Source: Comamonadaceae bacterium
GTDB lineage: Bacteria; Pseudomonadota; Gammaproteobacteria; Burkholderiales; Burkholderiaceae_C
NCBI GenBank assembly: GCA_947375135.1
Contig: CANCER010000032.1
Span: forward strand, 1-37,154
Direction: 5' to 3'
Length of the DNA stretch: 37,154 nucleotides
Part shown: one piece after another, positions 1 to 9,572 of the stretch
Layout of the letters: each line of letters begins with the position of its first letter
Position numbering within the stretch: the stretch's first letter is position 1
Translations under genes and position numbers: made by a program
Notes under the pieces: model-generated
Seen by the model: the letters and a program-made list of their open reading frames with translations, nothing else
Databases searched by the model: none
Told to the model about the DNA's origin: nothing

Positions 1-441
1 GAAGTTGAAGCCCTGGTGCTGGCCGTGGACGTGGACCGCGAACGCATCTCCCTGGGTATCAAGCAGCTCGACTCCGATCCGTTCACCACCTTTGTGTCGA
101 TCAACGACAAGGGCCAGATCGTGACCGGCAAGGTCAAGACCGTGGACGCCAAGGGTGCGGAAATCGACCTGGGTGAAGACATCATCGGCTACTTGCGCGC
201 CTCTGAAATCAGCCGCGACCGCGTTGAAGACGCTCGCAACGTGCTCAAAGAAGGCGATGAAGTGACCGCTGTGGTGGTGAATGTGGATCGCAAGACCCGC
301 AACATCCAGTTGTCCATCAAGGCCAAGGACATGGCTGACCAGAACGAAGCCATGCAATCCCTGAGCCAGCAGTCTGCTCGCGAAAACGCTGGCACCACCA
401 GCCTGGGCGCATTGCTGCGCGCAAAACTGGACAACAACTAA
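1..441 (+). CDS. rpsA: 30S ribosomal protein S1, C-terminal part (5' end outside window)
   Basis: This is the C-terminal 146 residues of ribosomal protein S1, the mRNA-binding protein of the small subunit. The frame is open from base 1, so the true start lies upstream. The visible part begins at the end of one S1 (OB-fold) repeat, with ISLGIKQL followed by DPF, and contains the complete last S1 repeat from about GQIVTGKV to IQLSIKAKD. A short polar tail follows and ends in TAA. The position next to ihfB is the usual rpsA-ihfB arrangement of proteobacteria. A strong terminator directly downstream separates it from ihfB. Confidence 0.96.
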   Translation, partial: EVEALVLAVDVDRERISLGIKQLDSDPFTTFVSINDKGQIVTGKVKTVDAKGAEIDLGEDIIGYLRASEISRDRVEDARNVLKEGDEVTAVVVNVDRKTRNIQLSIKAKDMADQNEAMQSLSQQSARENAGTTSLGALLRAKLDNN

Positions 442-464
442 TCTTTAGTTGCTGAACTGATCAA

Positions 465-499
465 ACGACCGGTTGCACCTGTGCACCGGTCGTTTTTTT
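465..499 (+). terminator. Rho-independent terminator after rpsA
   Basis: The inverted repeat ACGACCGGT / ACCGGTCGT extends inward through TGCAC / GTGCA with one bulged base and is followed by seven T residues. It lies 24 bp after the rpsA stop codon and before ihfB. This suggests ihfB and the following genes have their own promoter or depend on read-through. Confidence 0.9.
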
Positions 500-530
500 G
501 TCCAAAATACCCATTTAACATTTCCCACCG

Positions 531-869
531 ATGACCCGCTCCGACCTCGTTGAAGAACTGGCCAACCGCTTTGGTCAACTGACCCATCGCGATGCCGAAT
601 ATGCCGTCAAGGCAATTCTGGATGCCATGAACGACGCTTTGGTACGCGGACACCGCATTGAGATACGCGGCTTCGGCAGCTTCTCCATCAACCGCCGCCC
701 TCCCCGGATCGGACGCAATCCGCGCAGCGGCGAAAGCGTGGCCATTCCAGAAAAGCGCGTACCGCATTTCAAACCCGGCAAGGCCTTGCGCGAAGCCGTG
801 GACGAGCGCACAGCAGCTATCGATTTGACGGTCGATGCAAAGACCCAAACCCAGGCACCTGCCTTGTAG
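531..869 (+). CDS. ihfB: Integration host factor subunit beta
   Basis: This 112-residue protein is the beta subunit of IHF, a nucleoid protein that bends DNA as an alpha/beta heterodimer in replication, recombination and transcription. It starts with [11 protein letters not shown] and carries the HU/IHF DNA-binding arm, with RGFGSF then [14 protein letters not shown], followed by the conserved [12 protein letters not shown]. The tail after about residue 95 is longer and more variable than in E. coli IhfB (94 residues), which is common in betaproteobacteria. The ATG has little Shine-Dalgarno sequence in front of it. The position between rpsA and lapA supports the call. Confidence 0.96.
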   Translation: MTRSDLVEELANRFGQLTHRDAEYAVKAILDAMNDALVRGHRIEIRGFGSFSINRRPPRIGRNPRSGESVAIPEKRVPHFKPGKALREAVDERTAAIDLTVDAKTQTQAPAL

Positions 870-894
870 AATTGCCTCAGCCCCGAGGACCTGA

Positions 895-1215
895 ATGAAA
901 CCAATCGCATGGCTCTTTAAGTGGTTACTTAAAGCGGCCATTTTTTTTACCCTGTTCGCCTTCGCCCTGAATAACCAAGGCGATGTGACTGTGCGTTTCT
1001 TCTTCGGGCGACAGTGGACTGCACCGATGGTGCTGGTGGTACTGGGCACCTTTGCAGCCGGCATGTTCATTGGCGTTCTTGGCATGGTGCCGCGCTGGTG
1101 GCGTCAGCGCCAGAGAAAGCGTGCCGAACAGCCCATGCCGCTTGTGGCGAGCAAGGGCCATGCCGCCAAGAGCGTGGACGACGACTACATCGACTCCGCA
1201 TTCCATGGAATTTGA
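895..1215 (+). CDS. lapA: LapA family inner-membrane protein (DUF1049)
   Basis: This small membrane protein of 106 residues has two predicted transmembrane segments, at about residues 8-27 and 42-65, and a basic cytoplasmic stretch (RWWRQRQRKRAE). That is the usual architecture of LapA/YciS. In E. coli, LapA works with LapB in assembly and control of lipopolysaccharide synthesis. GAGGACCTGA precedes the ATG and gives a usable ribosome-binding site. The gene overlaps the start of lapB by 11 bp, so the two are very likely translationally coupled, as in other proteobacteria. Confidence 0.88.
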   Translation: MKPIAWLFKWLLKAAIFFTLFAFALNNQGDVTVRFFFGRQWTAPMVLVVLGTFAAGMFIGVLGMVPRWWRQRQRKRAEQPMPLVASKGHAAKSVDDDYIDSAFHGI

Positions 1216-2362
1216 CTTCAGCCTGCTGTTGCTGGCGCTGCCGCTGGTCTTTGTGCTGGGTTGGCTGGCCTCGCGCCTGGACTTGCGTCAGTTGCGCATG
1301 GAGAACCGCCAGGCCCCGAAAGCCTACTTCAAGGGTCTGAACTTCCTGCTCAATGAACAGCAGGATCAGGCCATCGACGCCTTTATTGAGGCCGTGCAGA
1401 ACGACCCTGACACTTCGGAGTTGCATTTTGCGCTGGGCAATCTGTTTCGCCGCCGCGGCGAATACGAGCGTGCGGTACGGGTACACCAGCACCTGCTCTC
1501 ACGTGGTGACCTGGTGGCTGACGACCGGCACCGGGCACAGCACGCACTGGCATTGGACTACCTCAAGGCAGGCCTGCTGGACCGGGCCGAAGATGCGCTG
1601 CTCAAGCTTGAAGGTACGCGCTTTGAGGCCCAAGCCCGCCTGGCGCTGCTGGCCAACTACGAACGATCGCGCGACTGGGGGCATGCCGCCGGTGTCGCTG
1701 AAAAATTGGAAGCTGCCGGTCAGGGCAGTTTTGCCGGCCGCTTGGCGCATTACCTGTGCGAACAGGCCGCAGCACTGCTGGTGGCGCAAAAGCCGGACGA
1801 GGCCGCGACATTGCTGCAGCAAGCCATTGCCAAAGCACCCCAATCACCCAGGCCGCGTATGGATCTGGCGGCACTGCAAAGACGGCAATCCCATCACCAA
1901 CTGGCCTGTACCACCCTCGCCGAGGCCATGCACCTCGCGCCTGCGGCCACGCCGCTGATTGCGCCCCTGCTGGCTGATGCAGCCATCGCGGCCGAATCGA
2001 TTGGGCCGGTGCTGGCATTGCTGAAAACCTGCTACGAACAAACCCCCTCCATCGACGTGCTGGATGCCATCGTCACACTGGAAGCCGCCAAGGGCGATGC
2101 AGCGCTTAGCGCGCGCCAGTGGTACGCGCGCCATCTGGAAAAAGAGCCCTCGCTGGTCGCAGCAGCCAAATGGATTGCTGGCGAGAAGCTCGAACATGAG
2201 CAGTTTCACCCCCAGGTGCAGCGCGCGCTGGACCATGCCGTCAAACCCTTGACGCGCTATCGCTGTGCAGCCTGTGGTTTTGAGGCCAAACGCCACTTCT
2301 GGCAATGCCCCGGCTGCCAGGCCTGGGACAGTTACCCCGCACGTCGCGTAGAAGAGTTATGA
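1205..2362 (+). CDS. lapB: Lipopolysaccharide assembly protein B (TPR plus rubredoxin-type metal site)
   Basis: This is LapB (YciM), 385 residues, an inner-membrane-anchored protein that in E. coli controls LpxC turnover through FtsH and so sets the rate of LPS synthesis. It has an N-terminal membrane anchor (about residues 4-22), a long tetratricopeptide region beginning around YFKGLNFLLNEQQDQAIDAF, and a C-terminal rubredoxin-like metal knuckle (YRCAACGF and WQCPGCQAW). The ATG at 1205 was chosen because it starts the membrane anchor at the usual place and overlaps lapA. A longer frame from 1052 would add 51 non-homologous residues. The stop overlaps the rfaE1 start as ATGA. Confidence 0.93.
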   Translation: MEFDFSLLLLALPLVFVLGWLASRLDLRQLRMENRQAPKAYFKGLNFLLNEQQDQAIDAFIEAVQNDPDTSELHFALGNLFRRRGEYERAVRVHQHLLSRGDLVADDRHRAQHALALDYLKAGLLDRAEDALLKLEGTRFEAQARLALLANYERSRDWGHAAGVAEKLEAAGQGSFAGRLAHYLCEQAAALLVAQKPDEAATLLQQAIAKAPQSPRPRMDLAALQRRQSHHQLACTTLAEAMHLAPAATPLIAPLLADAAIAAESIGPVLALLKTCYEQTPSIDVLDAIVTLEAAKGDAALSARQWYARHLEKEPSLVAAAKWIAGEKLEHEQFHPQVQRALDHAVKPLTRYRCAACGFEAKRHFWQCPGCQAWDSYPARRVEEL

Positions 2363-3288
2363 ACATTTCAAAAGAACAAATTGCCAAGGCCCGCGTCCTT
2401 GTGGTGGGCGACGTCATGCTGGACCGCTACTGGTACGGCGCCGTGGACCGCATCAGCCCGGAAGCACCGGTGCCCGTAGTGCGCGTGACGCGCGAGGAGG
2501 AACGTGCAGGCGGCGCCGCCAACGTGGCCTACAACGCCGTCAGCCTGGGGGCGCATGCCAGCCTGCTGACCGTGGTGGGCGACGACGAGGCCAGCCACCA
2601 CCTGGAAGAACTGGTAGCCAAAACCGGCATTGAGACCTACTTCGGGCGCGACTCGGCGCTCAAGACAACGGTCAAGCTGCGTGTCATCGGACGCCAGCAA
2701 CAACTCATCCGGCTGGACTTTGAAAACACGCCCCAGAACGAAATTCTGGCGGGTCAGACCGCGACTTTTGAGAGCATTCTGCCCTCGCACAATGCCGTGC
2801 TTTTTTCTGACTATGGCAAGGGTGGCCTGGCCCATGTGACCGACATGATTGCGCGCGCCCGGTCCTTCAGCAAACCCATCCTGATCGATCCCAAGGGCAG
2901 CGACTACACGCGTTACCAGCACGCCACCGTCATCACGCCCAACCGGCTTGAGATGCAGCAGGTGATAGGGCAGTGGGCCGACGAAGCCGAGTTGCGCACC
3001 AAGGCCCACAATCTGCGCGAGCAACTGCATCTGGATGCCGTGTTGCTCACCCGTAGCGAAGAGGGCATGACGCTGTTTGATGCCAAAGGCGAACTGCATG
3101 TCAGCGCCCAGGCACGTGAGGTGTTTGATGTCACCGGTGCCGGCGACACCGTGATTGCCACCATGGCCACCATGGTTGGAGCCGGGCTCACATTAAGAGA
3201 AGCGATGCCACTAGCCAACCGTGCCGGTGGCATTGTGGTGGGTAAGTTTGGAACGGCCACTGTGTCGTATGAGGAGCTATTTGCATGA
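2359..3288 (+). CDS. rfaE1: D-glycero-beta-D-manno-heptose-7-phosphate kinase (stand-alone RfaE domain I)
   Basis: This 309-residue PfkB/ribokinase-family enzyme phosphorylates heptose 7-phosphate at C1 in the ADP-heptose pathway for LPS inner core. Visible family features are [13 protein letters not shown] near the N-terminus, [15 protein letters not shown], and the C-terminal catalytic and anion-hole motif [11 protein letters not shown] with its catalytic Asp. It lacks the nucleotidyltransferase domain of the bifunctional E. coli HldE, so a separate rfaE2/hldC should exist elsewhere. It overlaps lapB and hldD by 4 bp each (ATGA), which indicates one operon. Confidence 0.93.
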   Translation: MNISKEQIAKARVLVVGDVMLDRYWYGAVDRISPEAPVPVVRVTREEERAGGAANVAYNAVSLGAHASLLTVVGDDEASHHLEELVAKTGIETYFGRDSALKTTVKLRVIGRQQQLIRLDFENTPQNEILAGQTATFESILPSHNAVLFSDYGKGGLAHVTDMIARARSFSKPILIDPKGSDYTRYQHATVITPNRLEMQQVIGQWADEAELRTKAHNLREQLHLDAVLLTRSEEGMTLFDAKGELHVSAQAREVFDVTGAGDTVIATMATMVGAGLTLREAMPLANRAGGIVVGKFGTATVSYEELFA

Positions 3289-4301
3289 CGCGCGTTGTAG
3301 TAACAGGAGCCGCCGGTTTTATCGGCAGCAACATCATCAAGGGCCTGAACGCCCGCGGCATTGACGACATCATTGCGGTGGACGACCTGACGCAGGGAGA
3401 CAAGTTCCGCAATATCGCCGACCTGAAAATCTCGGACTATGTAGACGCGGATGCGTTCTACAGCGCCTTTGCCGGCGGCCACTACGGCCAGGTCGAGGCC
3501 GTATTCCATGAAGGTGCTTGCAGCGACACCATGGAAGCCGACGGCAAGTTCATGATGGGCAATAACTACACCCTGTCATGGAACCTTTTCCAGACCTGCC
3601 AAAAGCGGGGCGCGCGCCTGCTCTACGCTTCCAGCGCCGCCACCTATGGCGGCTCTGACACCTTCCGCGAAGACCCTGCCTTCGAAGCCCCACTGAATGT
3701 CTACGGCTACTCCAAGCTGTTGTTTGACCAGCGCATGCGCCGTGAGTGCGGAAGCAACTTCGAACGTACCAAGGCCGGCCGCACACAACAGGTGGTGGGT
3801 TTCCGCTACTTCAACGTGTACGGCCCGCGCGAGCAGCACAAGGGCCGCATGGCCAGCGTGGCCTTTCACCAGTTCAACCAGTTCAAGGCCGAAGGACGGG
3901 TCAAGCTGTTTGGCGAGTACGGCGGCTATGCGCCGGGCGGCCAGATGCGCGACTTTGTTTTTATCGACGACGTCGTGGCGGTGAACCTGTGGTTCTTCGA
4001 CAACCCGACGCAAAGCGGTATTTTCAACCTGGGCACGGGCCGCGCCCAGCCCTTTAACGATGTCGCCAGTTCGGTGGTCAATGCCCTGCGCGCCATCAAG
4101 GGGGAAGCCGCACTGTCGCTGGATGCCATGGTGCAGCAAGGGCAACTGGAATACATCGCCTTCCCTGACGCTCTGCGCGGCAAATACCAAAGCTACACCC
4201 AGGCCGACCTGACGGCACTGCGCGCCACCGGTTGCGACCATGCCTTTGTCGATGTGCAAACCGGCGTCGCCAGGTATGTGGAATGGATGTCCAAGTCCTG
4301 A
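3285..4301 (+). CDS. hldD: ADP-L-glycero-D-manno-heptose 6-epimerase
   Basis: This 338-residue extended short-chain dehydrogenase inverts C6 of ADP-D,D-heptose to give ADP-L,D-heptose for the LPS core. It has the Rossmann motif GAAGFIGSN near residue 8, the YxxxK pair at Tyr140/Lys144 ([11 protein letters not shown]) and the second catalytic base region HKGRMAS with Lys186, matching the two-base mechanism known for HldD. The length is normal. It follows rfaE1 with an ATGA overlap, so consecutive steps of the same pathway are encoded together. Confidence 0.95.
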   Translation: MTRVVVTGAAGFIGSNIIKGLNARGIDDIIAVDDLTQGDKFRNIADLKISDYVDADAFYSAFAGGHYGQVEAVFHEGACSDTMEADGKFMMGNNYTLSWNLFQTCQKRGARLLYASSAATYGGSDTFREDPAFEAPLNVYGYSKLLFDQRMRRECGSNFERTKAGRTQQVVGFRYFNVYGPREQHKGRMASVAFHQFNQFKAEGRVKLFGEYGGYAPGGQMRDFVFIDDVVAVNLWFFDNPTQSGIFNLGTGRAQPFNDVASSVVNALRAIKGEAALSLDAMVQQGQLEYIAFPDALRGKYQSYTQADLTALRATGCDHAFVDVQTGVARYVEWMSKS

Positions 4302-4308
4302 CCCCGCC

Positions 4309-4599
4309 ATGTTGAAACGATTCATCGCCACCCTCTGCTGCACCCTGTCCCTTTCGGCCCTTTCGCTGGAGGTCAATACGGCCAATGAAGCCGAACTCGA
4401 CAGCGTCCGGGGCTTGGGGCCCAGCAGCACCGCGCGTATCCTCAAGGCGCGCGAGCAGGGTCTGTTCAAGGATTGGGCTGACTTCATGCAACGGGTCAAA
4501 GGGATCAAGCCCGCCACTGCAGACAAACTTTCGGCCTCCGGTCTGACCGTCAACCAGTTGCCTTTCACAGCGCCTGAAACCGGCGCCAAGGTTCCCTGA
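4309..4599 (+). CDS. ComEA-like helix-hairpin-helix protein
   Basis: This small exported protein of 96 residues has a signal-peptide-like start (MLKRFIATLCCTLSLSALS) followed directly by a ComEA-type helix-hairpin-helix domain: VNTANEAELDSVRGLGP, then IKPATADKLSASGL. In ComEA proteins this double HhH domain binds double-stranded DNA in the periplasm during natural transformation. Many short family members in betaproteobacteria have no tested role. It lies 7 bp after hldD and overlaps crcB by 1 bp. The ATG at 4309 was chosen because it begins the signal peptide. Confidence 0.82.
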   Translation: MLKRFIATLCCTLSLSALSLEVNTANEAELDSVRGLGPSSTARILKAREQGLFKDWADFMQRVKGIKPATADKLSASGLTVNQLPFTAPETGAKVP

Positions 4600-4994
4600 T
4601 GCTGCCGGTGCTGGCCATTTGCATCGGTGCCTGCTTCGGTGCGCTGGCACGCTGGAAATTGGGGCTGTGGCTCAACCCCACCCTCACAGTAGCTGGCACG
4701 GTGCTGCCTTTCGGTACGCTGGCAGCCAACCTGCTGGGTGGCTATCTGGTTGGCATCTGTGTCGCAGTGTTCCACGCCATGCCGCAGCTGGACCCGCTCT
4801 GGCGCCTGGCCCTGGTGACGGGCTTTTTAGGGGCACTGACCACCTTCTCCAGCTTTTCCGCAGAAGTGGTTGCAATGCTGATGCAGCAGCGCTACGCACT
4901 GGCCCTGATGACTGCATCCGTGCACCTGCTCGGTTCGCTGCTGCTGACCATCGCGGGCATGAAGTCCGCCTCGTTGTTCTTGCTGGCCCGCTAG
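4599..4994 (+). CDS. crcB: Fluoride efflux channel CrcB (Fluc)
   Basis: This small membrane protein of 131 residues has four predicted transmembrane helices. The Fluc family forms a dual-topology dimer that lets fluoride leave the cell. Family motifs are visible: GACFGALARW in helix 1, FGTLAANLLGGYLVG in helix 2 and the phenylalanine- and serine-rich GALTTFSSFSAE in helix 3. The start codon overlaps the preceding stop (TGATG). That leaves no room for a fluoride riboswitch directly in front of the gene, so it appears to be expressed as part of the upstream operon. Confidence 0.93.
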   Translation: MLPVLAICIGACFGALARWKLGLWLNPTLTVAGTVLPFGTLAANLLGGYLVGICVAVFHAMPQLDPLWRLALVTGFLGALTTFSSFSAEVVAMLMQQRYALALMTASVHLLGSLLLTIAGMKSASLFLLAR

Positions 4995-5014
4995 CGCACG
5001 ACGCAGAGCCCGGT

Positions 5015-6298
5015 ATGCTGATCTGGGTTTCCCTGCTGTTTGTCGCGGCCTATGCAGCGATTGCGCTGGAACATCCGCTCAAGATCAACAAGTCCGCCTC
5101 CGCCCTGATAGCCGCCGGGCTGTTGTGGACGGTGTATGGCGTCTGGCTGAACAACCCCGCGGTACTGAATCACCAACTGGGCGAATCGTTGATGGGCACG
5201 GCGCAAATCGTGTTCTTTTTGATGGGTGCGATGACCATTGTGGAGGTGGTTGACGCCCATAACGGCTTTGAAGTCATCACGTCGCGCATCAAAACAAAGC
5301 AACTGTCGCACCTGATGTGGATGGTCGGTTGTGTCACCTTCTTCCTCAGTGCCATTCTGGACAACCTGACCACAGCCATCGTCATGGTGTCGCTGATGAA
5401 GCGCCTGCTGGACCGTCGCGAAGACCGCCTCTTTTTTGCAGGCATTGTTGTTATTGCCGCAAATGCCGGCGGCGCCTGGACGCCCATTGGCGACGTCACC
5501 ACCACCATGCTGTGGATAGGCGGCCAGGTGACCACTTTTTCCATCATGCAAAGCGTTTTTCTGCCCGCGTTGGTCAGCCTGCTGGTGCCGCTGGTGGTGA
5601 CCAGCCGCGCACTGCGTGGTCGGCCTGTGGTGGCGCCCCAGCGCAGCGAGGAGGCACTGGCCTTGGACACCACGGCGTTTGAACGCAACCTGATGTTTGT
5701 GCTGGGCATGGCCATTCTGGTGCTGGTGCCGGTGTTCAAAACCCTGACCGGCCTGCCCCCCTTCATGGGCATCCTGTTTGGTCTGGGGCTGCTATGGATG
5801 GTGGGCGATCTGGTCCACCGGCGCGAAGAAGAACTGCGCAAGCAACGCCTGACACTGGCACGCGCCCTGACCCGCATCGACATGGGTTCGGTGGTGTTTT
5901 TTATCGGCATTCTGTTGGCCGTTGCGGTGCTGGAGCACACCCGTATTCTGTCCGCTCTCGCACACTGGCTGGACCGCACTGTCGGCCGGCAGGACCTCAT
6001 CGTGCTGATCATCGGACTGGTCAGCGCCGTGGTGGACAATGTCCCCCTGGTGGCGGCCTCCATGGGCATGTACGGCCTGGACCCATACCCGCCGGACAGT
6101 TTTCTGTGGGAATTTATCGCCTACTGTGCGGGCACTGGCGGCTCCATTCTGATCATCGGCTCTGCTGCCGGTGTGGCCGCCATGGGCCTGGAGAAAATCG
6201 ACTTTGTCTGGTACGTGCGCAAAATCAGCATCCTGGCACTGACGGGCTATTTCTCCGGGGCCCTGGTTTATATCGCGCAGTACCATGTGTTCCATTGA
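5015..6298 (+). CDS. nhaD: NhaD-type sodium:proton antiporter
   Basis: This polytopic inner-membrane antiporter has 427 residues and belongs to the ion transporter superfamily. NhaD proteins exchange Na+ or Li+ for protons. Two related halves are visible, each with a conserved polar pore motif: LDNLTTAIVMVSLMKRLL with GGAWTPIGDVTTTMLW in the first, and DNVPLVAASMGMY with GTGGSILIIGSAAGVAAMG in the second. About 11 to 12 hydrophobic helices can be traced. The ATG at 5015 starts the first helix; a longer frame from 4619 is an overlap with crcB and is rejected. The gene ends at the terminator at 6298. Confidence 0.9.
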   Translation: MLIWVSLLFVAAYAAIALEHPLKINKSASALIAAGLLWTVYGVWLNNPAVLNHQLGESLMGTAQIVFFLMGAMTIVEVVDAHNGFEVITSRIKTKQLSHLMWMVGCVTFFLSAILDNLTTAIVMVSLMKRLLDRREDRLFFAGIVVIAANAGGAWTPIGDVTTTMLWIGGQVTTFSIMQSVFLPALVSLLVPLVVTSRALRGRPVVAPQRSEEALALDTTAFERNLMFVLGMAILVLVPVFKTLTGLPPFMGILFGLGLLWMVGDLVHRREEELRKQRLTLARALTRIDMGSVVFFIGILLAVAVLEHTRILSALAHWLDRTVGRQDLIVLIIGLVSAVVDNVPLVAASMGMYGLDPYPPDSFLWEFIAYCAGTGGSILIIGSAAGVAAMGLEKIDFVWYVRKISILALTGYFSGALVYIAQYHVFH

Positions 6299-6323
6299 AA
6301 AAGCCCCTTTGCAGGGGCTTTTT
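6298..6323. terminator. Bidirectional hairpin terminator between nhaD and dxs
   Basis: A perfect inverted repeat, AAAAAGCCCCT / AGGGGCTTTTT with a 4-base loop, starts directly after the nhaD stop and lies 20 bp beyond the dxs stop on the other strand. The A-run and T-run flanking the GC stem make it usable from both directions, so it probably separates the two convergent operons. Confidence 0.92.
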
Positions 6324-6343
6324 CGGATTAACCGCCAGGCCGC

Positions 6344-8218
6344 CTAAGCCTGGGCTTGCTCCAGTGCGAAGCGCTTGCGAATGGAAGCCTCAATGCCCAC
6401 AGCATCCAGACCTTGCATGGCCAGCAACTTGACCGGATCGCCATGTTCAATAAAGGTATCCGGCAGGCCCAAGCGCAACACCGGGCGCATCAGCCCGGCA
6501 GCCTGCAAGGCCTCCAGAACCGCACTGCCGGCACCCCCCATGAGTGCACCCTCTTCCACCGTCACCAGGGCTTCATGGCTTGCCGCAACCGATGCCAGCA
6601 ACTCCACATCCAGCGGCTTGACCCACCGCATGTTGACCACCGTGGCACCCAGGGCCTCAGCCGCCTTCAGGGCGGGCTGCAACATGGTGCCAAAGGAAAG
6701 AATGGCAATTTTGCTGCCCTGCATGCGAATCTCGCCCTTGCCAAAAGGCAGCCCTTCCAGGGAGGCCGTGGTGGCGACTCCGGCGCCACTGCCACGCGGA
6801 TAACGCACTGCCACCGGGTGGTTCTGGGCAAAGGCGGTGCTGAGCAACTGGCGGCACTCGTTTTCGTCTGCCGGGCAGGCCATGCTCATGTTCGGGATAC
6901 AGCGCACAAAGGGAATGTCGTACGCGCCGGCGTGGGTGGCACCATCTGCGCCGACCAGACCGGCACGGTCCAGCGCAAAGACCACCGGCAGATTCTGGAT
7001 CGCCACATCGTGAATCAACTGGTCATACGCGCGCTGCAAAAAGGTGGAATAAATGGCCACCACCGGCTTCAAACCCTCGGCGGCCAGACCGGCGGCAAAA
7101 GTCACCGCATGCTGCTCGGCAATGCCCACATCGAAGTAGCGAGCGGGAAAGCGCCGCTCAAACTCGACCATGCCCGAGCCCTCGCGCATGGCGGGCGTAA
7201 TTCCGACCAGACGCTTGTCGGCCGCGGCCATGTCGCACAACCAGCTGCCGAACACCTGGGTGAAGGTGACGGCAGACGCCGTCTTCGCCTTTTGCAAACC
7301 GACAGCCGGATCGAATTTTCCCGGGCCGTGGTAGGCCACAGGATCGGCCTCGGCCAAGTCATAGCCCTGACCCTTTTTGGTCACCACGTGCAGAAACTGC
7401 GGCCCCTTGAGATGCTTGATGTTCTCCAGCGTAGGGATCAAGGAATTCAGGTCATGCCCGTCGATCGGGCCTATGTAATTGAAGCCGAACTTCTCAAACA
7501 GCGTCGCCGGCACCACCATGCCTTTGGCATGTTCTTCGATGCGCTTGGCCAGTTCGAAAAGGGGCGGCGCTCCCTTGAGCACCGTCTTGCCCACATTCTT
7601 GGCAGCGGCATAGAACTGACCGCTCAGCAACTGCGCCAGGTAGCGGTTCAAGGCACCCACAGGGGGGCTGATGCTCATGTCGTTGTCGTTCAGGATGACC
7701 AGCAAATCGCAGTCGGCCACGCCCCCGTTGTTCAGCGCCTCAAAAGCCATACCAGCTGTCATGGCGCCGTCGCCGATGATGGCGATGGCACGCCGCGTTT
7801 CGCCCTTGATCTTGGAACCCAGGGCCATGCCCAATGCGGCTGAAATCGATGTACTGGAGTGCGCCGTGCCGAAGGTATCGAATTCACTCTCGGCGCGCTG
7901 CGGGAATCCGCTCAAGCCGCCCAACTGCCGCAGGCTGGGCATGCGCTTGCGCCGGCCCGTAAGGATTTTGTGCGGGTAGGTCTGGTGGCCCACATCCCAC
8001 ACCAGGCGGTCGTCGGGTGTGTTGAACACATAGTGCAACGCCACAGTCAGTTCCACCGTGCCCAAGTTGGAGCTCAGGTGCCCGCCGGTGTTGGCCACGC
8101 TGTTGAGTAGAAATTGCCGCAACTCACTTGCCAGCTCTTGCAACTGCGGGCGCTGGAGCTTGCGCAGGTCGGTGGGGCTGTCGATGGTTTCCAGCAGGGG
8201 ATAGGATTGATTCGGCAT
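6344..8218 (-). CDS. dxs: 1-deoxy-D-xylulose-5-phosphate synthase
   Basis: This thiamine-diphosphate enzyme of 624 residues condenses pyruvate and glyceraldehyde 3-phosphate in the first step of the methylerythritol phosphate isoprenoid pathway. The transketolase-type N-terminal domain contains [32 protein letters not shown] and the diphosphate-binding [16 protein letters not shown]. The pyrimidine-binding domain has the catalytic glutamate in [15 protein letters not shown], followed by [15 protein letters not shown]. The C-terminal transketolase domain is complete. The ATG at 8218 was chosen because it gives the family-typical N-terminus; upstream residues in the same frame have no similarity. 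It lies 25 bp downstream of ispA. Confidence 0.96.
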   Translation of the reverse strand: MPNQSYPLLETIDSPTDLRKLQRPQLQELASELRQFLLNSVANTGGHLSSNLGTVELTVALHYVFNTPDDRLVWDVGHQTYPHKILTGRRKRMPSLRQLGGLSGFPQRAESEFDTFGTAHSSTSISAALGMALGSKIKGETRRAIAIIGDGAMTAGMAFEALNNGGVADCDLLVILNDNDMSISPPVGALNRYLAQLLSGQFYAAAKNVGKTVLKGAPPLFELAKRIEEHAKGMVVPATLFEKFGFNYIGPIDGHDLNSLIPTLENIKHLKGPQFLHVVTKKGQGYDLAEADPVAYHGPGKFDPAVGLQKAKTASAVTFTQVFGSWLCDMAAADKRLVGITPAMREGSGMVEFERRFPARYFDVGIAEQHAVTFAAGLAAEGLKPVVAIYSTFLQRAYDQLIHDVAIQNLPVVFALDRAGLVGADGATHAGAYDIPFVRCIPNMSMACPADENECRQLLSTAFAQNHPVAVRYPRGSGAGVATTASLEGLPFGKGEIRMQGSKIAILSFGTMLQPALKAAEALGATVVNMRWVKPLDVELLASVAASHEALVTVEEGALMGGAGSAVLEALQAAGLMRPVLRLGLPDTFIEHGDPVKLLAMQGLDAVGIEASIRKRFALEQAQA

Positions 8219-8243
8219 TTTCTTTCTTGTGTTTTTCTGTACG

Positions 8244-9194
8244 TTAGCTGGCGCGGTTGACCACCATATCGGCCAGTGCAGCAAGCGCCCGGGTATTTTC
8301 CAGGCCACTGCGGTACAGCGCCTGGTGAGCCTGGACCAGAAGTTCCTGCGCATAGGCCTGGCTGCGCGCCAGCCCCATCAGGGAGACATAGGTCGGCTTG
8401 TCATTGTCAGCATCCTTGCCAGCGGTTTTGCCCAAGATGCTGGAGTCTGCGGTGACATCCAGAATATCGTCCACCACCTGAAACGCCAGCCCGATAGCTG
8501 CGCCATAGTCGCGCAAGGCGGCCAGCGCCTGCGCTTGCGGCTGCGCACAATGCGCGCCCATCAGTACACTGCCTTGCAACAGGGCACCGGTTTTGAGCTG
8601 GTGCATTTCACGCAGTTCGCTCTCGGTCAAGGTGTGGCCGACACTGGCCAGATCAATCGCCTGGCCGCCCGCCATGCCGCCACTGCCCGCAGCACGGGAG
8701 AGCAAACTGCACAGGCGCGCCTGGGTGGGGTAGTCCACACTGCCGTCTTCGGGGGTCAAAAACTCAAAGGCCAGGGCCTGCAGCGCGTCGCCAGCCAGCA
8801 AGGCACTGGCCTCGCCAAAACGGACGTGCACCGTGGGTTTGCCCCGGCGCAGCACGTCGTTGTCCATGCACGGCATGTCGTCATGCACCAGGGAGTAAGC
8901 GTGGATGAGCTCCACGGCGCAGGCGGCGCGCAAGGCAGCGGCAGCGCCAAGTTCCGAACCCGCAACCGCCTCGTGGGCCGCCAACACCAGCAGCGGACGC
9001 AGGCGCTTGCCGCCATCCAGCACCGAATAGCGCATGGCCTCCACCAGGGCAGCAGGCGCCGCATGGCCCGTGCCCACCGGGGGCTCCGTCGTAATCCATT
9101 GCTCCAGCGCACGCTCCACCTGCTCCAGACGGATGCGCGACCAGTCTTCCAGTTGAAACACAGAGGCTTCGCTGGTGTTATGCGCCGCCATCAT
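8244..9194 (-). CDS. ispA: Polyprenyl (farnesyl diphosphate) synthase
   Basis: This all-helical prenyltransferase of 316 residues builds geranyl and farnesyl diphosphate from isopentenyl and dimethylallyl diphosphate. Both aspartate-rich Mg2+ motifs are present: the first as [10 protein letters not shown] and the second as [10 protein letters not shown]. The substrate-binding GGKRLRP and the KTGALL motif are also visible. The length is slightly above the approximately 300 residues of E. coli IspA. The start overlaps the xseB stop (ATGATG), and dxs follows, so this is the classical xseB-ispA-dxs operon that couples precursor supply to chain elongation. Confidence 0.95.
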   Translation of the reverse strand: MMAAHNTSEASVFQLEDWSRIRLEQVERALEQWITTEPPVGTGHAAPAALVEAMRYSVLDGGKRLRPLLVLAAHEAVAGSELGAAAALRAACAVELIHAYSLVHDDMPCMDNDVLRRGKPTVHVRFGEASALLAGDALQALAFEFLTPEDGSVDYPTQARLCSLLSRAAGSGGMAGGQAIDLASVGHTLTESELREMHQLKTGALLQGSVLMGAHCAQPQAQALAALRDYGAAIGLAFQVVDDILDVTADSSILGKTAGKDADNDKPTYVSLMGLARSQAYAQELLVQAHQALYRSGLENTRALAALADMVVNRAS

Positions 9195-9460
9195 TGCGGC
9201 TTCCAGACTTTGAGACTGCCGTCGTCCAGCACCTTGATCTGGTCTTCCACGGCCTGCAGCCTGTCGCGGCAGAACTGCAACAGGGCTGCTCCCCGCTGGT
9301 AACCGCTCAGCAGCTGATCCAATGGCATTTCGCCGGACTCCAGACGGCGCACCAGGGTTTCAAGCTCTTGCATGGCGCCTTCGTAGCTTGCGGGCAACGG
9401 GCCGCTGTCCTGCGGTGGGGAGGGCGTCGGGGACTGGGGTTGGGCACTGGCCTTGGGCAT
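9191..9460 (-). CDS. xseB: Exodeoxyribonuclease VII small subunit
   Basis: This 89-residue protein is the small subunit of exonuclease VII, which degrades single-stranded DNA together with XseA. The conserved core is [34 protein letters not shown] split over residues of about 27-60, followed by LLQFCRDRL. The N-terminal 25 residues are proline- and serine-rich and not conserved. The ATG at 9460 was chosen over a GTG 39 bases upstream. Neither has a strong ribosome-binding site, so the exact start is uncertain. It is the first gene of the minus-strand xseB-ispA-dxs operon. Confidence 0.9.
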   Translation of the reverse strand: MPKASAQPQSPTPSPPQDSGPLPASYEGAMQELETLVRRLESGEMPLDQLLSGYQRGAALLQFCRDRLQAVEDQIKVLDDGSLKVWKPQ

Positions 9461-9572
9461 GATTTTTGGAGTTAAGAGGTGCGGCAAATCCGCATACACG
9501 GATTTTAGGCGTTCACTGGCACAACGGCCTCACCCTGCCACACCCTCCACCCGAAAAAAACCATTCACCGCA

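Noticed and set aside
4560..4620. A fluoride riboswitch in front of crcB
   Set aside because: The crcB start codon overlaps the preceding gene, and the bases before it are coding sequence without a riboswitch fold.
4619..5014. A longer N-terminus for NhaD
   Set aside because: This stretch is out of frame with crcB but fully overlaps it, and has no membrane-protein character; the ATG at 5015 starts the first helix.
6356..7843. A 495-codon plus-strand open frame inside dxs
   Set aside because: It is antisense to a clearly recognisable dxs gene and has no recognisable motif.
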